Source of the DNA: an uncultured Prochlorococcus sp.
GTDB taxonomy: Bacteria; Cyanobacteriota; Cyanobacteriia; PCC-6307; Cyanobiaceae
Length of the DNA stretch: 64,000 nucleotides
Direction: 5' to 3'
Assembly: GCA_902594875.1 (NCBI GenBank)
Contig: CACJNU010000001.1
Span: 155,304-219,303, forward strand
Part shown: piece after piece, positions 55,639 through 64,000 of the stretch
Layout of the letters: each line of letters starts with the position of its first letter
Position numbering within the stretch: position 1 is the stretch's first letter
Notes under the pieces: generated by a model
The model's input: only the letters and a program-made list of their open reading frames with translations
What the model was told of the DNA's origin: nothing
The model's database searches: none
Translations under genes and position numbers: made by a program

Positions 55639-56778
55639 TCAACATCTTTCTAACATTAGAGAAACAAATTTTTTAAACAAATAATCTGAATCATGTGGGC
55701 CAGGTCCAGCTTCTGGATGATATTGCACACTAAATATTGGCTTATTATTAACTTCTAGGCCAGCAACAGTATTATCGTTAAGGTTGTAGTGGGTTACTCT
55801 AACTATCTCCTTTGAGAGGGAATTAGGATCAATCGCAAAACCATGGTTCTGACTAGTTATCTCAATTTTATTATTTTTACCGCAAGGATGATTTAAACCT
55901 CGATGTCCGAATGGTAATTTATAAGTTGAACCTCCTAATGCTAATCCAAATATTTGGTGACCAAGGCAAATACCGAACATAGGTATTTCACCATATTCAA
56001 TAAGTGATTTTGCTAATTCTATACCTTCAGAAACAGTAGAAGGATCTCCTGGACCATTTGAGAAAAAAATACCATCTGGGTTGTTTAGTAGAACATCTTT
56101 TATAGAAGATTTAGAAGGCAAAACCAAAACTTCACAACCATGAGATACTAGTCTATTTAGAATTGAACTTTTAATCCCAAAATCAATTGCTACTATTTTT
56201 AACTTTTTAGAAGATTCATCACATCTTTTTCTTAAATCAAAAATTGTTTGCGTGTGACTTTTCCATAAATATTGTTCCTTTGTTGAAACAACGTTTGATA
56301 AATTTAATCCCTCCATTTTCGGGATATCACGAATTATCTTTAAACAACTTTCATCATTTTTATCCAGAGAGGTAATAACACCATTCATCGCACCACTTGA
56401 TCTTAAAATTTTAACAAGCGCCCTTGTATCAATCCCATATAGACCAATTATGTTTTTCTCTAGTAACCATTGATTAAAATTCTTTTTAGATCTCCAATTG
56501 CTGGTATTAGATGAAAAATTTCTAACAATAATACCTTTAACATTAATATTAGACTCTGAATCTTCAAAATTAATACCAGTATTTCCAATCTCTGGATAAG
56601 TGAATGTTAATATTTGTCCATAATAACTTGGATCAGTTATGACTTCCTGATATCCAGTCATTCCCGTATTAAAAACTATTTCACCAATGGCTGTACCAGA
56701 AGCACCAAAAAAGAATCCTGGAAATACAATGCCATTACTTAAAACTAATTTCGCATTTTTCTTGTATTGATTTGTCAT
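55639..56778 (-). CDS. carA: carbamoyl-phosphate synthase small subunit
   Basis: CarA is the glutamine-hydrolysing subunit that feeds ammonia to CarB for carbamoyl phosphate, used in arginine and pyrimidine synthesis. The triad Cys is in MFGICLGHQIFGLA, and His/Glu in VQYHPEAGPGPHD. The N-terminal domain starts with LSNGIVFPGFFFGA. I choose ATG 56778, sharing one base with the trpD stop (TGATG), over the adjacent TTG. 379 aa, normal. carB is not adjacent. Confidence 0.96.
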   Translation of the reverse strand: MTNQYKKNAKLVLSNGIVFPGFFFGASGTAIGEIVFNTGMTGYQEVITDPSYYGQILTFTYPEIGNTGINFEDSESNINVKGIIVRNFSSNTSNWRSKKNFNQWLLEKNIIGLYGIDTRALVKILRSSGAMNGVITSLDKNDESCLKIIRDIPKMEGLNLSNVVSTKEQYLWKSHTQTIFDLRKRCDESSKKLKIVAIDFGIKSSILNRLVSHGCEVLVLPSKSSIKDVLLNNPDGIFFSNGPGDPSTVSEGIELAKSLIEYGEIPMFGICLGHQIFGLALGGSTYKLPFGHRGLNHPCGKNNKIEITSQNHGFAIDPNSLSKEIVRVTHYNLNDNTVAGLEVNNKPIFSVQYHPEAGPGPHDSDYLFKKFVSLMLERC

Positions 56779-57827
56779 CAATTTGAAATTAAATCATTTC
56801 CGGATAAAAAATTTTTTAAGAGTAAAAACTTTTCCCAAGGATCTCCTTGATTAATCGAAAATAAAGATTTATTAAATCCTTCATTTAAATCATCCTCAAT
56901 ACCTGCGGCCCAAAGCACTAAAGCAGAGTTCAAGGCAACTACATCAATGTGAGATTTTTGTCCGGAACCATTTAAGACAGACTTTAATATTTCCTCGTTA
57001 GACTCAGAATCAGAAACCACAAGCTTTTCGTTAGATATATTTTCATGGTTAAAGTCTGTAATATTTAATTCTGAAAACCGTAATTCACCATTATCAACAA
57101 ATACTAATTTATTTTCTCCTTGAAGCGAAGCTTCATCAAGGCCACCAGACCCATAAACAACTATTGCTCTATTCATACCCATTTTTAAAAGCGCGCTTCC
57201 CATAGGTTTCAAAAGATCCTCAGAAGCAACACCCAGAACTTGTGCGTTGGGTCTTAAAGGATTTACCAAAGGTCCAAGTTGATTAAATACTGTTCTTATA
57301 CCAAGGGTCTTTCTTAATGGAGCAAGTTTTATTAAAGATTTATGCCAAACGGGTGCGAATAAAAAAGTTATTCCAATTTCACTAACGGCTTTGATTACTT
57401 TTTCTAATGAACAATTTAAATTCAAACCTAGATTCAACAAAACATCAGCAGAGCCAACTTTACCACTAGCACTTTTATTTCCGTGTTTTGCGATTTTTAC
57501 CCCACAAGATGCTGCTACAAATGCAACTGCAGTTGAAATATTGAATGTATTAGCTCCATCACCCCCTGTTCCACAAGTATCTACCAAATGTAAATTTGGT
57601 CTTGCTACTGGCAATTCGCACACATTTAAGAGTTCCTCAGCCATAGAACTTAGTTCGACACCTGTAGTACTCTTTGCTCTCAAAGCACTCAAAAAAGCTC
57701 CTGTTTCAACATCTGAAATTTCATCATTAAGCCATCTTTGCATTAAAGATCTAGAAGTTAATTCATCGAGGTTACTACCCTCCAACAAATTATTTAGGAT
57801 TTCTGGGTTAGTTAGATTAGAAGACAT
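56778..57827 (-). CDS. trpD: anthranilate phosphoribosyltransferase
   Basis: TrpD attaches a phosphoribosyl group to anthranilate, the second step of tryptophan synthesis. The PRPP site [18 protein letters not shown] and the [17 protein letters not shown] stretch are diagnostic, and the [12 protein letters not shown] segment follows. Length 349 aa is usual. Its stop overlaps the carA start, and the DUF3288 gene lies 33 nt upstream, so the three form one minus-strand unit. Confidence 0.96.
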   Translation of the reverse strand: MSSNLTNPEILNNLLEGSNLDELTSRSLMQRWLNDEISDVETGAFLSALRAKSTTGVELSSMAEELLNVCELPVARPNLHLVDTCGTGGDGANTFNISTAVAFVAASCGVKIAKHGNKSASGKVGSADVLLNLGLNLNCSLEKVIKAVSEIGITFLFAPVWHKSLIKLAPLRKTLGIRTVFNQLGPLVNPLRPNAQVLGVASEDLLKPMGSALLKMGMNRAIVVYGSGGLDEASLQGENKLVFVDNGELRFSELNITDFNHENISNEKLVVSDSESNEEILKSVLNGSGQKSHIDVVALNSALVLWAAGIEDDLNEGFNKSLFSINQGDPWEKFLLLKNFLSGNDLISN

Positions 57828-57860
57828 TTATTTATGTAAGAAAAATTATGCGCATAAAAT

Positions 57861-58157
57861 TCAATTTGAAGTATCAAAACCTGATCCAACTAGATTTTTA
57901 TTTGTATTAGAAGGTCTGAAACTTTTTGTCCAAATATTTTTTGTTTTTAAAAAAAGTTCGTTTTTATTAATCTTCCAAAATTTTAAAATTTTTTCAATAT
58001 CGTTTTTAATTTCAATTTCACCTGGGAAATTGGTATAACGATTAATTAATCTAGCTAAATTTATATAGTCAAGATCTTCTGGTATTTTTTTAGTGATAAG
58101 GGAATCTATAATATTTTTGTCTGTTTCATGTAATGGATGCGTTTGCTCGTTACCCAT
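57861..58157 (-). CDS. DUF3288 protein
   Basis: A 98-aa protein matching the cyanobacterial DUF3288 family, with EQTHPLHETDKNIIDSLITK at the start and LARLINRYTNFPGEIEIKNDI in the middle. Function unknown, no membrane segment. I prefer the ATG at 58157 (MGNEQTHP), matching family N-termini, over 58175, six residues earlier. Upstream of trpD on the same strand, divergent from the ABC exporter. Confidence 0.78.
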   Translation of the reverse strand: MGNEQTHPLHETDKNIIDSLITKKIPEDLDYINLARLINRYTNFPGEIEIKNDIEKILKFWKINKNELFLKTKNIWTKSFRPSNTNKNLVGSGFDTSN

Positions 58158-58237
58158 AGATAAATACTGAATCATTTATAAAATTAGCTCACATATTCAA
58201 AAATGAAACATTATCTTAATCATATCGGCAAAATAAA

Positions 58238-59983
58238 ATGAAAAACTTAAAAATAAAAGTTATATTTAAATACTTAAGACCTTACAAAAAAGAATTTTTA
58301 TATGGAGCTCTAGCTCTCTTGTTGGTAAATATACTTAGTGTTGTAATACCCTTAGAAGTAAAAAATATAATTGACCAATTACAAAATGGTTTTTCTTCGG
58401 ACTTTGTTATTTCTAAATCTTTATGGTTAATATTTTTAGCAACTTGTATGGGTTTAATAAGATTATTTTCAAGACAGATTGTCTTCGGCATAGGTAGAAA
58501 AGTAGAAGTAAATCTTCGTCAAAAACTATTTGACCATTTACTTATTCAAGATCCAGAATGGATTCAAAAAAAAGGTAGTGGAGACATTATTAGTAGAGCT
58601 ACCAGCGATGTTGAAAACATAAGAAGACTTTTAGGTTTTACAGTTTTGAGTTTGTGCAACATTGTCTTAGCTTATTCATTCACTATTCCTTCAATGTTTT
58701 CGATTAATAAAATATTAACAATTTCTGCTTTAATGATATTCCCATTAATCCTTGGAATTGTAAGTCTATTTGGCGGCAAAATGGTTAAGCAAAGAAAAGC
58801 TCAACAAGAATCATTATCAAAACTTAGTGATCTAATACAAGAAGATCTATCTGGTATAAGCGCCATTAAAATTTATGCACAAGAGAATGCTGAGAAAAAA
58901 GAATTTAACACATATAATAATCAATATCGAAATTCAGCCATAATACTTGCAAGAACAGCAAGTACCCTTTTCCCCTTGTTACAAGGCATTTCCTCAATTT
59001 CATTATTGATTTTATTATCTTTAGGAACATTTCAATTAGAGAGTGGATTTATTTCGATAGGTGGTTTAGTAGCTTTAATTCTGTACGTAGAAAGACTTGT
59101 CTTCCCAACAGCTTTATTAGGTTTTACCTTAAATACTTTTCAACTTGGTCAAGTAAGTTTAGATCGTGTAGAAGAAATCTTTCAGAACAAACCAAATATA
59201 GTAGATAGAGAAGAAACTAAATTTTTAAAAAGAAAGGTTAAAGGATTCATAGAGGCAAAAAATTTAACAATTAAGTATCAAGGATCAAAATTTAATTCAT
59301 TAAATAATCTCAATTTTAAAATTTATCCTGGAGAACTTATTGCAATAGTTGGCCCAGTGGGTTGTGGAAAGACAACACTAGCAAAGTCTCTAGGACGGAC
59401 TATTGAAATTCCAGACAACCAATTATTTTTAGATGAAATTGATTTAAAATCTTTAAAATTAAGTGATCTTAGAAAAAATATATCAATCGTTCCACAAGAA
59501 GCATTCTTATTTACTTCTACAATTTCAGAAAACTTAAGTTTTGGAAAACCAAAAGCTTCTAAATATTTAGTTAAAGAAAGCGCTACAAAAGCAGGATTAA
59601 TTGATGATATCAATAGTTTTCCACAAAGGTTCAAAACTATTGTTGGTGAAAGAGGTATTACATTAAGTGGTGGACAAAGGCAAAGAACTGCATTAGGAAG
59701 AGCACTACTTGTTAATTCTCCTATTGTTGTTCTTGATGATGCTTTAGCAAGCGTAGATAATAAAACAGCCGCAAGAATAATAGATGAAATGAGTAATAGA
59801 AGTAATAAAACAATCATTATGATAAGTCACCAACTTTCTGTTGCAGCTACCTGTGATAGGGTTTTAGTAATGGATAAAGGAGAAATAGTACAGGAAGGGT
59901 CTCATAAAAATTTAGTAAAAGTGAATGGGCTATATAAACAACTTTGGGAAAGAGAATTAGCTACCAGGATTGTTAAGAGCTAA
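58238..59983 (+). CDS. ABC exporter, fused membrane and ATPase domains
   Basis: A 581-aa half-transporter of the MdlB/MsbA type that works as a dimer. The six-helix membrane domain fills residues 1-310. The ATPase domain shows Walker A GPVGCGKTTLAKS, the signature LSGGQRQRTALGRAL, Walker B IVVLDDALASVD and the H-loop ISHQ. Substrates of this group are lipids or peptides; here unknown. The 3' end overlaps none; msrA begins 38 nt later. It is divergent from the DUF3288 gene. Confidence 0.92.
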   Translation: MKNLKIKVIFKYLRPYKKEFLYGALALLLVNILSVVIPLEVKNIIDQLQNGFSSDFVISKSLWLIFLATCMGLIRLFSRQIVFGIGRKVEVNLRQKLFDHLLIQDPEWIQKKGSGDIISRATSDVENIRRLLGFTVLSLCNIVLAYSFTIPSMFSINKILTISALMIFPLILGIVSLFGGKMVKQRKAQQESLSKLSDLIQEDLSGISAIKIYAQENAEKKEFNTYNNQYRNSAIILARTASTLFPLLQGISSISLLILLSLGTFQLESGFISIGGLVALILYVERLVFPTALLGFTLNTFQLGQVSLDRVEEIFQNKPNIVDREETKFLKRKVKGFIEAKNLTIKYQGSKFNSLNNLNFKIYPGELIAIVGPVGCGKTTLAKSLGRTIEIPDNQLFLDEIDLKSLKLSDLRKNISIVPQEAFLFTSTISENLSFGKPKASKYLVKESATKAGLIDDINSFPQRFKTIVGERGITLSGGQRQRTALGRALLVNSPIVVLDDALASVDNKTAARIIDEMSNRSNKTIIMISHQLSVAATCDRVLVMDKGEIVQEGSHKNLVKVNGLYKQLWERELATRIVKS

Positions 59984-60020
59984 AAGTAATTTTTTTACCT
60001 ATAATAAGAAGATTTTAATT

Positions 60021-60749
60021 ATGTTTAAATTTCTGAAAAAAATTATGAATAATGAGGAGATAAATTTTACTAATGATGCTTATTCATTACATAGAATATT
60101 AAAAACGGATATCAAGAAAGGTCCTAATTTAGAAGAAGATGAAATATTTTTTGGATGTGGTTGCTTCTGGGGAGCTGAAAAATGTTTTTGGAAACTTCCT
60201 GGAGTTGTAACAACTTCGGTAGGTTATGCTGGAGGTGAAAAAAACAATCCAACTTATTATGAAGTGTGTTCTGGCTTAACAGGTCATACAGAAGTAGTAA
60301 GAGTTATATGGGATAAGAGGGAAATAGATGTAAGTGATTTATTAAAAATGTTTTGGGAATGTCATGACCCTACACAAAAAAACAGGCAAGGCAATGATAT
60401 TGGAACACAATATAGATCAGCGATATATTACAAAAATGAAAACAACATTAATACTATTCTAGCCAGTAAGAAACAATATCAAACGGAACTAAGCAAAAAA
60501 GATCTTGGTTTAATTGAAACGGAAATAAAAATGATTGATTCATTTTTTTATGCGGAAAAATACCATCAACAATATCTTGCATCAGATGGAAGCAGGCAGT
60601 ATTGTTCCGCTTCACCTACAAAAGTCAAGCTAGGAGTTTTTACTGGAAGCAACTATAAATTAGAAGATCATATATGGGAAAACTTTAATTGGGAAGTTGA
60701 CAAGTGTGTATTGAGATCTGATAACAATCCTATAAAGAATAACACTTAA
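60021..60749 (+). CDS. msrA: peptide methionine-S-sulfoxide reductase MsrA
   Basis: MsrA reduces the S epimer of methionine sulfoxide, repairing oxidised proteins. The catalytic Cys is C48 in FGCGCFWGAEKCFW, and SVGYAGGEKNNPTYYEVCSGLTGH plus EKYHQQYLA are conserved. I use ATG 60021 (242 aa). A frame extending to 59970 would overlap the ABC gene and lacks any family similarity. Slightly long compared with the ~210-aa average because of an N-terminal extension of about 40 residues, possibly a targeting or interaction region. Confidence 0.94.
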   Translation: MFKFLKKIMNNEEINFTNDAYSLHRILKTDIKKGPNLEEDEIFFGCGCFWGAEKCFWKLPGVVTTSVGYAGGEKNNPTYYEVCSGLTGHTEVVRVIWDKREIDVSDLLKMFWECHDPTQKNRQGNDIGTQYRSAIYYKNENNINTILASKKQYQTELSKKDLGLIETEIKMIDSFFYAEKYHQQYLASDGSRQYCSASPTKVKLGVFTGSNYKLEDHIWENFNWEVDKCVLRSDNNPIKNNT

Positions 60750-60776
60750 ATCAGTCTAATCTTTATAGTAAGGATA

Positions 60777-60850
60777 CGGGGCGTAGCGCAGTTTGGTAGC
60801 GCACCACTTTGGGGTAGTGGGGGTCGTGGGTTCAAATCCCGCCGTTCCGA
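60777..60850 (+). tRNA. tRNA-Pro (anticodon GGG)
   Basis: A 74-nt tRNA. The acceptor CGGGGCG pairs with CGTTCCG (two G-T pairs), and the discriminator is A. The anticodon stem CCACT/AGTGG encloses TTGGGGT, so the anticodon is GGG. The T-arm is GTGGG-TTCAAAT-CCCGC with one G-T-like end pair, and CCA is not encoded. TATAGT at 60764-60769 is a likely -10 box, 7 nt before the 5' end. Confidence 0.96.
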
Positions 60851-61003
60851 TTACTTATCGTCTTCATTTATAAGCGACTTGTATAATTTATATGAACTTA
60901 TGCCTACTGCAATGAATGTAAAAGAAGAAAAAAAAGCTAAAACCAATATAGTAAGATTTGAAACTTCCACTTCACCTAATTGGAAAGATATAAAAATGTT
61001 CAT
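60851..61003 (-). CDS. small membrane protein, 50 aa
   Basis: A minus-strand frame of 50 codons with one strong hydrophobic helix (LTILVLAFFSSFTFIAVGI) and a charged C-terminus ending LINEDDK. An internal GTG at 60970 follows AGGTGAA and would give a 39-aa product, the better start. Its stop directly abuts tRNA-Pro. The type fits the many tiny photosynthesis-associated proteins of cyanobacteria, but I recognise no named subunit. Confidence 0.55.
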   Translation of the reverse strand: MNIFISFQLGEVEVSNLTILVLAFFSSFTFIAVGISSYKLYKSLINEDDK

Positions 61004-61056
61004 TAGAAAGAATTTTTTAAACATTAACACAATTGCAAAAAATTTTTCTCACCCAA

Positions 61057-61854
61057 TTATAAATTTAGAAGAATTACAACACCAAAAATAACTCGATAGA
61101 TAATAAATATTTTCAACCCATTTGAAGAAAAATACTTTAATAAGAAATCTATTGCTACTAAAGAGGACAAAAATGACGTAATAAGACCAACAAAAAGAGG
61201 GATGAAACCTAATGAAAAAAAATCATTAAAAGAAGAAATAAACTCAACAATCGCAGCTAGAGAAATAGCTGGCATCCCTAAAAGAAATGAAAATTTCGCA
61301 GCATCTCCTCTTGCCCATCCTGAGATTAGAGCGCTAGAAATTGTAATGCCCGATCTCGAAACGCCTGGAAAAATAGCAAATGCCTGAAAGAAACCTATCA
61401 AAATAGTATTTGAATAATTATGGTTTTTAATACTAATAGAACCTCTTTTAGAATTATCTGCCAAGTACATAAAAAATGCCATTAGGATTGATACAAGGGC
61501 TATTGATGTATTAGAACGAAGAACGTTAAGAAAATTTGGGGCAAATATTTTTATACTCCCACCAAGTAAAACAATTGGGATAGTGCCAATCAGAATAGAC
61601 TTTATTAACCTTTCATGTAAAAGATATTCAAGAAATCTTTTGGAGTTTTGACTTCTGAAATTAAAAATATCATTCCTAAAATACCAAGTTATAGCAAAAA
61701 TACTTCCAAGTTGCATAATAGCCGACAAAGAAGTGCCAGGATCATCAATACCTAAAAAAAGAGATATAACCTTCAAATGAGCTGTACTACTTACAGGAAT
61801 AAATTCCGTCAAACCTTGAATTAAACCGTATAAAATAAATTTTAAATATTCCAA
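61057..61854 (-). CDS. uppP: undecaprenyl-diphosphatase
   Basis: UppP (BacA) dephosphorylates C55-PP to recycle the lipid carrier for peptidoglycan and other envelope polymers. The 265-aa protein has about eight helices. The active-site segments are GLTEFIPVSSTAHLKVI (residues 15-31) and PGVSRSGITISSAL near residue 170. The length is normal. It is divergent from the secreted small protein gene at 61923. Confidence 0.95.
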   Translation of the reverse strand: MEYLKFILYGLIQGLTEFIPVSSTAHLKVISLFLGIDDPGTSLSAIMQLGSIFAITWYFRNDIFNFRSQNSKRFLEYLLHERLIKSILIGTIPIVLLGGSIKIFAPNFLNVLRSNTSIALVSILMAFFMYLADNSKRGSISIKNHNYSNTILIGFFQAFAIFPGVSRSGITISSALISGWARGDAAKFSFLLGMPAISLAAIVEFISSFNDFFSLGFIPLFVGLITSFLSSLVAIDFLLKYFSSNGLKIFIIYRVIFGVVILLNL

Positions 61855-61922
61855 AGAATTATAAAATTACCTAATTTATTAATAGCAATTTACATTTAAT
61901 TCTTAAAAGCTAATATAGAAAG

Positions 61923-62195
61923 ATGAAAAAAAAATTTATTTTAATATTATTTTTTCTTTTTGCAATAATCTTTTCTGATTCTGCAAGAGCCAACTATTGG
62001 CTAATAATTGGAACCTATAGACAAGGGCCAGGAAGAAGGCCAGAGGTGAGTGGAATTACGAGCCCTTCATTACATTCTATTCCTATGAAAGATTTAGATT
62101 CTTGTAATAAGGCCGGCGAAAAAATTACCAATGAAATATATAAACCTGTTTGGCAATTTGATAGTAGATGGACTTGTGTCTTTAGAGGCTATTAA
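61923..62195 (+). CDS. small secreted protein
   Basis: A 90-aa protein with a clear signal peptide (KKKFILILFFLFAIIFSDSARA) and a mature part of ~65 residues. The mature part contains two Cys (SCNKAG and WTCVFRGY), which probably form a disulfide. The residues NYWLIIGTYRQGPGRRPEVSGI precede it. I do not recognise a family; similar short secreted proteins recur in Prochlorococcus. No ribosome site is visible, only the AAAGATG start context. Confidence 0.72.
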   Translation: MKKKFILILFFLFAIIFSDSARANYWLIIGTYRQGPGRRPEVSGITSPSLHSIPMKDLDSCNKAGEKITNEIYKPVWQFDSRWTCVFRGY

Positions 62196-62200
62196 TAAAG

Positions 62201-62335
62201 TTACCTTTTAACATCGTGAGCACAACCGTCACCTTTATAATTTTCACTTTCGTAAAAATCATTTTTTGTCCCAAAGTAAACCGTTAATAATACGAAAGGT
62301 AAGCTTACTACAAATAAAATAGTTGTTAAATCCAT
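62201..62335 (-). CDS. small membrane protein, 44 aa
   Basis: A minus-strand frame starting MDLTTILFVVSLPFVLLTVY, with one N-terminal transmembrane helix, then a hydrophilic tail ENYKGDGCAHDVKR with a single Cys and His. The clean hydrophobic/hydrophilic split in an otherwise gene-free stretch supports it as a real gene. It lies 5 nt from the stop of the secreted protein gene, convergent. No recognised family, function unknown. Confidence 0.62.
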   Translation of the reverse strand: MDLTTILFVVSLPFVLLTVYFGTKNDFYESENYKGDGCAHDVKR

Positions 62336-62399
62336 AGTTTTAACTTAATCGTTAATTTTAAAAAAAAAATAAAATTACCATTTGTTTATTGGCTCAGTT

Positions 62400-62525
62400 T
62401 TAATAATCTGTAGGTCCTTTAATACCGAGATAAAAGAAGGCTCCTAAACCAACTAAAAGTAAAGCTCCAGCAACGGCTGCAGAAGGAACAAATCCTCCTA
62501 TTGCAAAGGAAGAAAAATAATACAT
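62400..62525 (-). CDS. small membrane protein, 41 aa
   Basis: A minus-strand frame of 41 codons: an N-terminal FSSFAIGGFVPSAAVAGALL helix rich in Gly/Ala, then LLVGLGAFFYLGIKGPTDY. The Gly/Ala-rich packing resembles tiny subunits of photosynthetic complexes, but it does not match PetG, PetM, PetN, PsbM or PsaM as I know them. Not preceded by a visible ribosome site. Between this and 62201-62335 lies 64 nt of A/T sequence where I see nothing. Confidence 0.62.
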   Translation of the reverse strand: MYYFSSFAIGGFVPSAAVAGALLLVGLGAFFYLGIKGPTDY

Positions 62526-62614
62526 CAATAAAACTAAAACTAGTTAGATAATATCAATAAAAAATAGGTATTTGTAAAAAATATTGACTCGAAGACAATT
62601 AGAAGATATCTGTT

Positions 62615-62842
62615 CTAAGCCACTAAAGTCGAATCTTCATTATCATTAGAAATTCTTATTCTCTCTTCCAACTTAGGGCCATATAATTCATTTCCCCAAA
62701 TTTCAACTCTTGAATCATTAGGAGCCATAAAAGTAAGAATGTCAGTAGGAAATAAAACTCTTTCTAAGAAAAAATTTGATGGGCCAACACATCTCAGCAC
62801 AACCATTCTACAACCTTCATTTTTGTAAGAAAACTCAACCAT
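62615..62842 (-). CDS. DUF1830 protein
   Basis: A 75-aa protein matching DUF1830, a family of cyanobacteria: YKNEGCRMVVLRCVGPSNFFLERVLFPTD then FMAPNDSRVEIWGNELYGPKLEERI. Soluble, single-domain, role unknown. It is on the same strand as the two small membrane ORFs and 90 nt downstream of the D-glycerate-kinase-like gene. Confidence 0.82.
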   Translation of the reverse strand: MVEFSYKNEGCRMVVLRCVGPSNFFLERVLFPTDILTFMAPNDSRVEIWGNELYGPKLEERIRISNDNEDSTLVA

Positions 62843-62932
62843 CCCTAAACAACAAAGAATTACAATTAAACACCATTAGGAGCAAAAAAAAATGTATAAA
62901 AAATTACTGAAAAAAAAGAAAATTAGAAAATG

Positions 62933-63877
62933 CTACAAATTTAATCCAGCCTCAACTAAATTTCTTTCCTGATCAATTAATAAAAGCGCATAAGATTTAA
63001 TAACATCAAAACTATTATGAGGAATTGATACATTAAGCATTCTCAAGAAATTAGATAATTTTTCATCTTTAAGGGCGTTACCTTTCTGTAAAAACATTTC
63101 TTCTTCTTGATTTCTTTTCCACATATTCATATATTCAATCTTCAAGGGCTTTAAGTGCCAAATATTATCTATTAAAGTCCAAATATCTAAATATTCGTTG
63201 AGATTACTTTGAATTTTTTTTAAATAAGAAGATTCTTGAAGACTTAAATTTATTCTATTTATGGGTGAATCATTTATCTCAATAGGTTGAGGTTCAATTC
63301 CTAAGAACCATCCCTCAAGAATTAATAAATCAGGATTATCTAATCTCCAGTGAGATCTATCTCCTAAACCATTTCTTAAAGATTTATCGAAAACTGGTAC
63401 GTTTAATTCTCCATTTATCTTCCAATTTAATAATTTTTCATGCATTAATTGCACTGAGTGACTACCAGGAAACCCTCTTGATACATTCCAAGGATTATTC
63501 TTAATTGCTAATTCCATTTCATCTGATGGGAGATAAAAGTCGTCAATTGAAATAACCGCAATTTTAAAGTTTAATTTTAACGATATGGCTTCGAGCCAAT
63601 TTCCTAATGTTGTTTTACCTGTGCCAGGTAGAGCAGAGATTCCAATAATTTTTCTATCATAAAAATTATTTTGATATTTATAAGCCTGAGACAAAATAGG
63701 TAAAGCTAAACCCCAAATCCAATCATCATTTACTTGATTGTTCCAATATTGATCTATAGAAATAATATTTCTTTTATTATTCCAAAAATTGAACCAATCA
63801 TCCAAGGATTCCCAACCTATATCAATAATTAATTTTTCAAATTTATCAAGAGGAAAATTAATATTTAAATCTTTCAT
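62933..63877 (-). CDS. D-glycerate 3-kinase-like P-loop kinase
   Basis: A 314-aa P-loop kinase. The P-loop is ISALPGTGKTTLG (residues 80-92), then VISIDDFYLPSDEM with the catalytic acidic residues, and LLILEGWFLGIEPQP, typical of the GlyK/uridine-kinase-like group. Plant and cyanobacterial glycerate 3-kinase of this type phosphorylates D-glycerate, the last photorespiratory step. The aminotransferase at 26571-27755 fits the same pathway. The 5' end is 4 nt from a partial gene upstream. Confidence 0.85.
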   Translation of the reverse strand: MKDLNINFPLDKFEKLIIDIGWESLDDWFNFWNNKRNIISIDQYWNNQVNDDWIWGLALPILSQAYKYQNNFYDRKIIGISALPGTGKTTLGNWLEAISLKLNFKIAVISIDDFYLPSDEMELAIKNNPWNVSRGFPGSHSVQLMHEKLLNWKINGELNVPVFDKSLRNGLGDRSHWRLDNPDLLILEGWFLGIEPQPIEINDSPINRINLSLQESSYLKKIQSNLNEYLDIWTLIDNIWHLKPLKIEYMNMWKRNQEEEMFLQKGNALKDEKLSNFLRMLNVSIPHNSFDVIKSYALLLIDQERNLVEAGLNL

Positions 63878-63881
63878 ATTT

Positions 63882-64000
63882 CTAACTTAGTACTCGCTTA
63901 TTTATCAATTTATTGATTTCAGTTTTCCAACCATATCCATTAGGTTCAGAAGCTAATATAAATTCAAAATCTTTTAATTGATTTAGTAAATTTAAGTTAG
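63882..64000 (-). CDS. partial gene, C-terminal end only
   Basis: A minus-strand frame that enters from the right edge and stops with TAG at 63882. The visible C-terminus includes LLNQLKDFEFILASEPNGYG and ends with LINKRVLS. It is 4 nt upstream of the glycerate-kinase-like gene, so it probably shares that operon. I do not recognise the family from the 39 residues. Confidence 0.6.
   Translation of the reverse strand, partial: NLNLLNQLKDFEFILASEPNGYGWKTEINKLINKRVLS

Noticed and set aside
57391..58038. Long plus-strand frame opposite trpD and the DUF3288 gene
   Set aside because: It mirrors trpD codons on the other strand, has no ribosome site or family motif, and trpD itself is unambiguous.
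59323..59817. Minus-strand frame opposite the ABC ATPase domain
   Set aside because: It is the complement of the Walker A-signature-Walker B region; compositional shadow only.
60879..61091. Plus-strand 70-codon frame after tRNA-Pro
   Set aside because: Lys/Asn-rich with no motif, lies opposite the small membrane ORF and the uppP 3' end; the minus-strand reading is better.
62892..62972. 26-codon plus-strand frame beginning MYKKLLKKKK after TAGGAGC
   Set aside because: A reasonable ribosome site precedes it, but the sequence is poly-Lys from an A-run and it enters the glycerate-kinase gene on the other strand.
1..64000. CRISPR arrays, insertion sequences, prophage or integrated islands
   Set aside because: No regularly spaced repeats, transposase, integrase or phage structural genes; composition is uniform. 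Neither tRNA is followed by an integrase or a repeated tRNA end.

Overview
The window is about 30% GC and gene-dense, with short or overlapping gene junctions and no mobile DNA. It encodes PsaK, Psb28, GUN4, a PAM68-like factor and many cyanobacteria-only families (DUF3110, Ycf49/DUF2499, DUF3593, DUF3082, DUF1816, DUF3288, DUF1830). Low GC, small genes and this gene content point to a high-light-adapted Prochlorococcus chromosome. I inferred that from protein recognition alone, without a search.

Layout. 1-7.5 kb: the first codons of a probable pgi, then purN, argC, ribBA, a cyclophilin, a DUF3110 protein and a dnaJ-dnaK chaperone pair. 7.7-14 kb: tRNA-Ser(GGA), a ferredoxin, an inositol-monophosphatase-family gene, hisZ, htpG, rpmB, a secreted peroxiredoxin, two small cyanobacterial membrane proteins and psaK. 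14-24.5 kb: dxs, ilvA, scpB, a YggT protein, a MazG-like protein, then a tight plus-strand run pyk / MacB-like permease / bioY / lspA / GTPase-DUF697. 24.5-31 kb: a group II decarboxylase, tadA, an alanine/serine-glyoxylate aminotransferase, glnA with a near-perfect NtcA-type promoter and a strong terminator, a methyltransferase and an RsbW-like ATPase. 31-40 kb: gun4, selU, psb28, an AI-2E family permease, pdhB-secD-secF, DUF3082, ksgA-ispE. 40-46 kb: rlmH, a compact umuD-umuC cassette followed by a small HExxH protein, then dnaG. 46-58 kb: an EamA permease, ruvA, rpsO, the PAM68-like gene, an intein-free dnaE, gatA, rlmB, Mini-RNase III, a STAS-domain gene, and trpD-carA. 58-64 kb: an ABC exporter, msrA, tRNA-Pro(GGG), uppP, several tiny membrane-protein genes and a D-glycerate 3-kinase-like gene.

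Most genes are housekeeping. They serve nitrogen assimilation (glnA, carA), photorespiratory glyoxylate/glycerate handling (aminotransferase, glycerate kinase), protein quality control, isoprenoids (dxs, ispE), membrane insertion (secDF) and photosystem assembly. The regions most worth a second look are the SOS-like umuDC-zincin cassette, an RsbW/STAS pair that could form a partner switch, and two conserved reading frames (scpB and the STAS gene) with no canonical start codon. A set of five unlisted-size (41-59 aa) membrane-protein genes is also notable. I found no CRISPR array, insertion sequence, prophage or rRNA.
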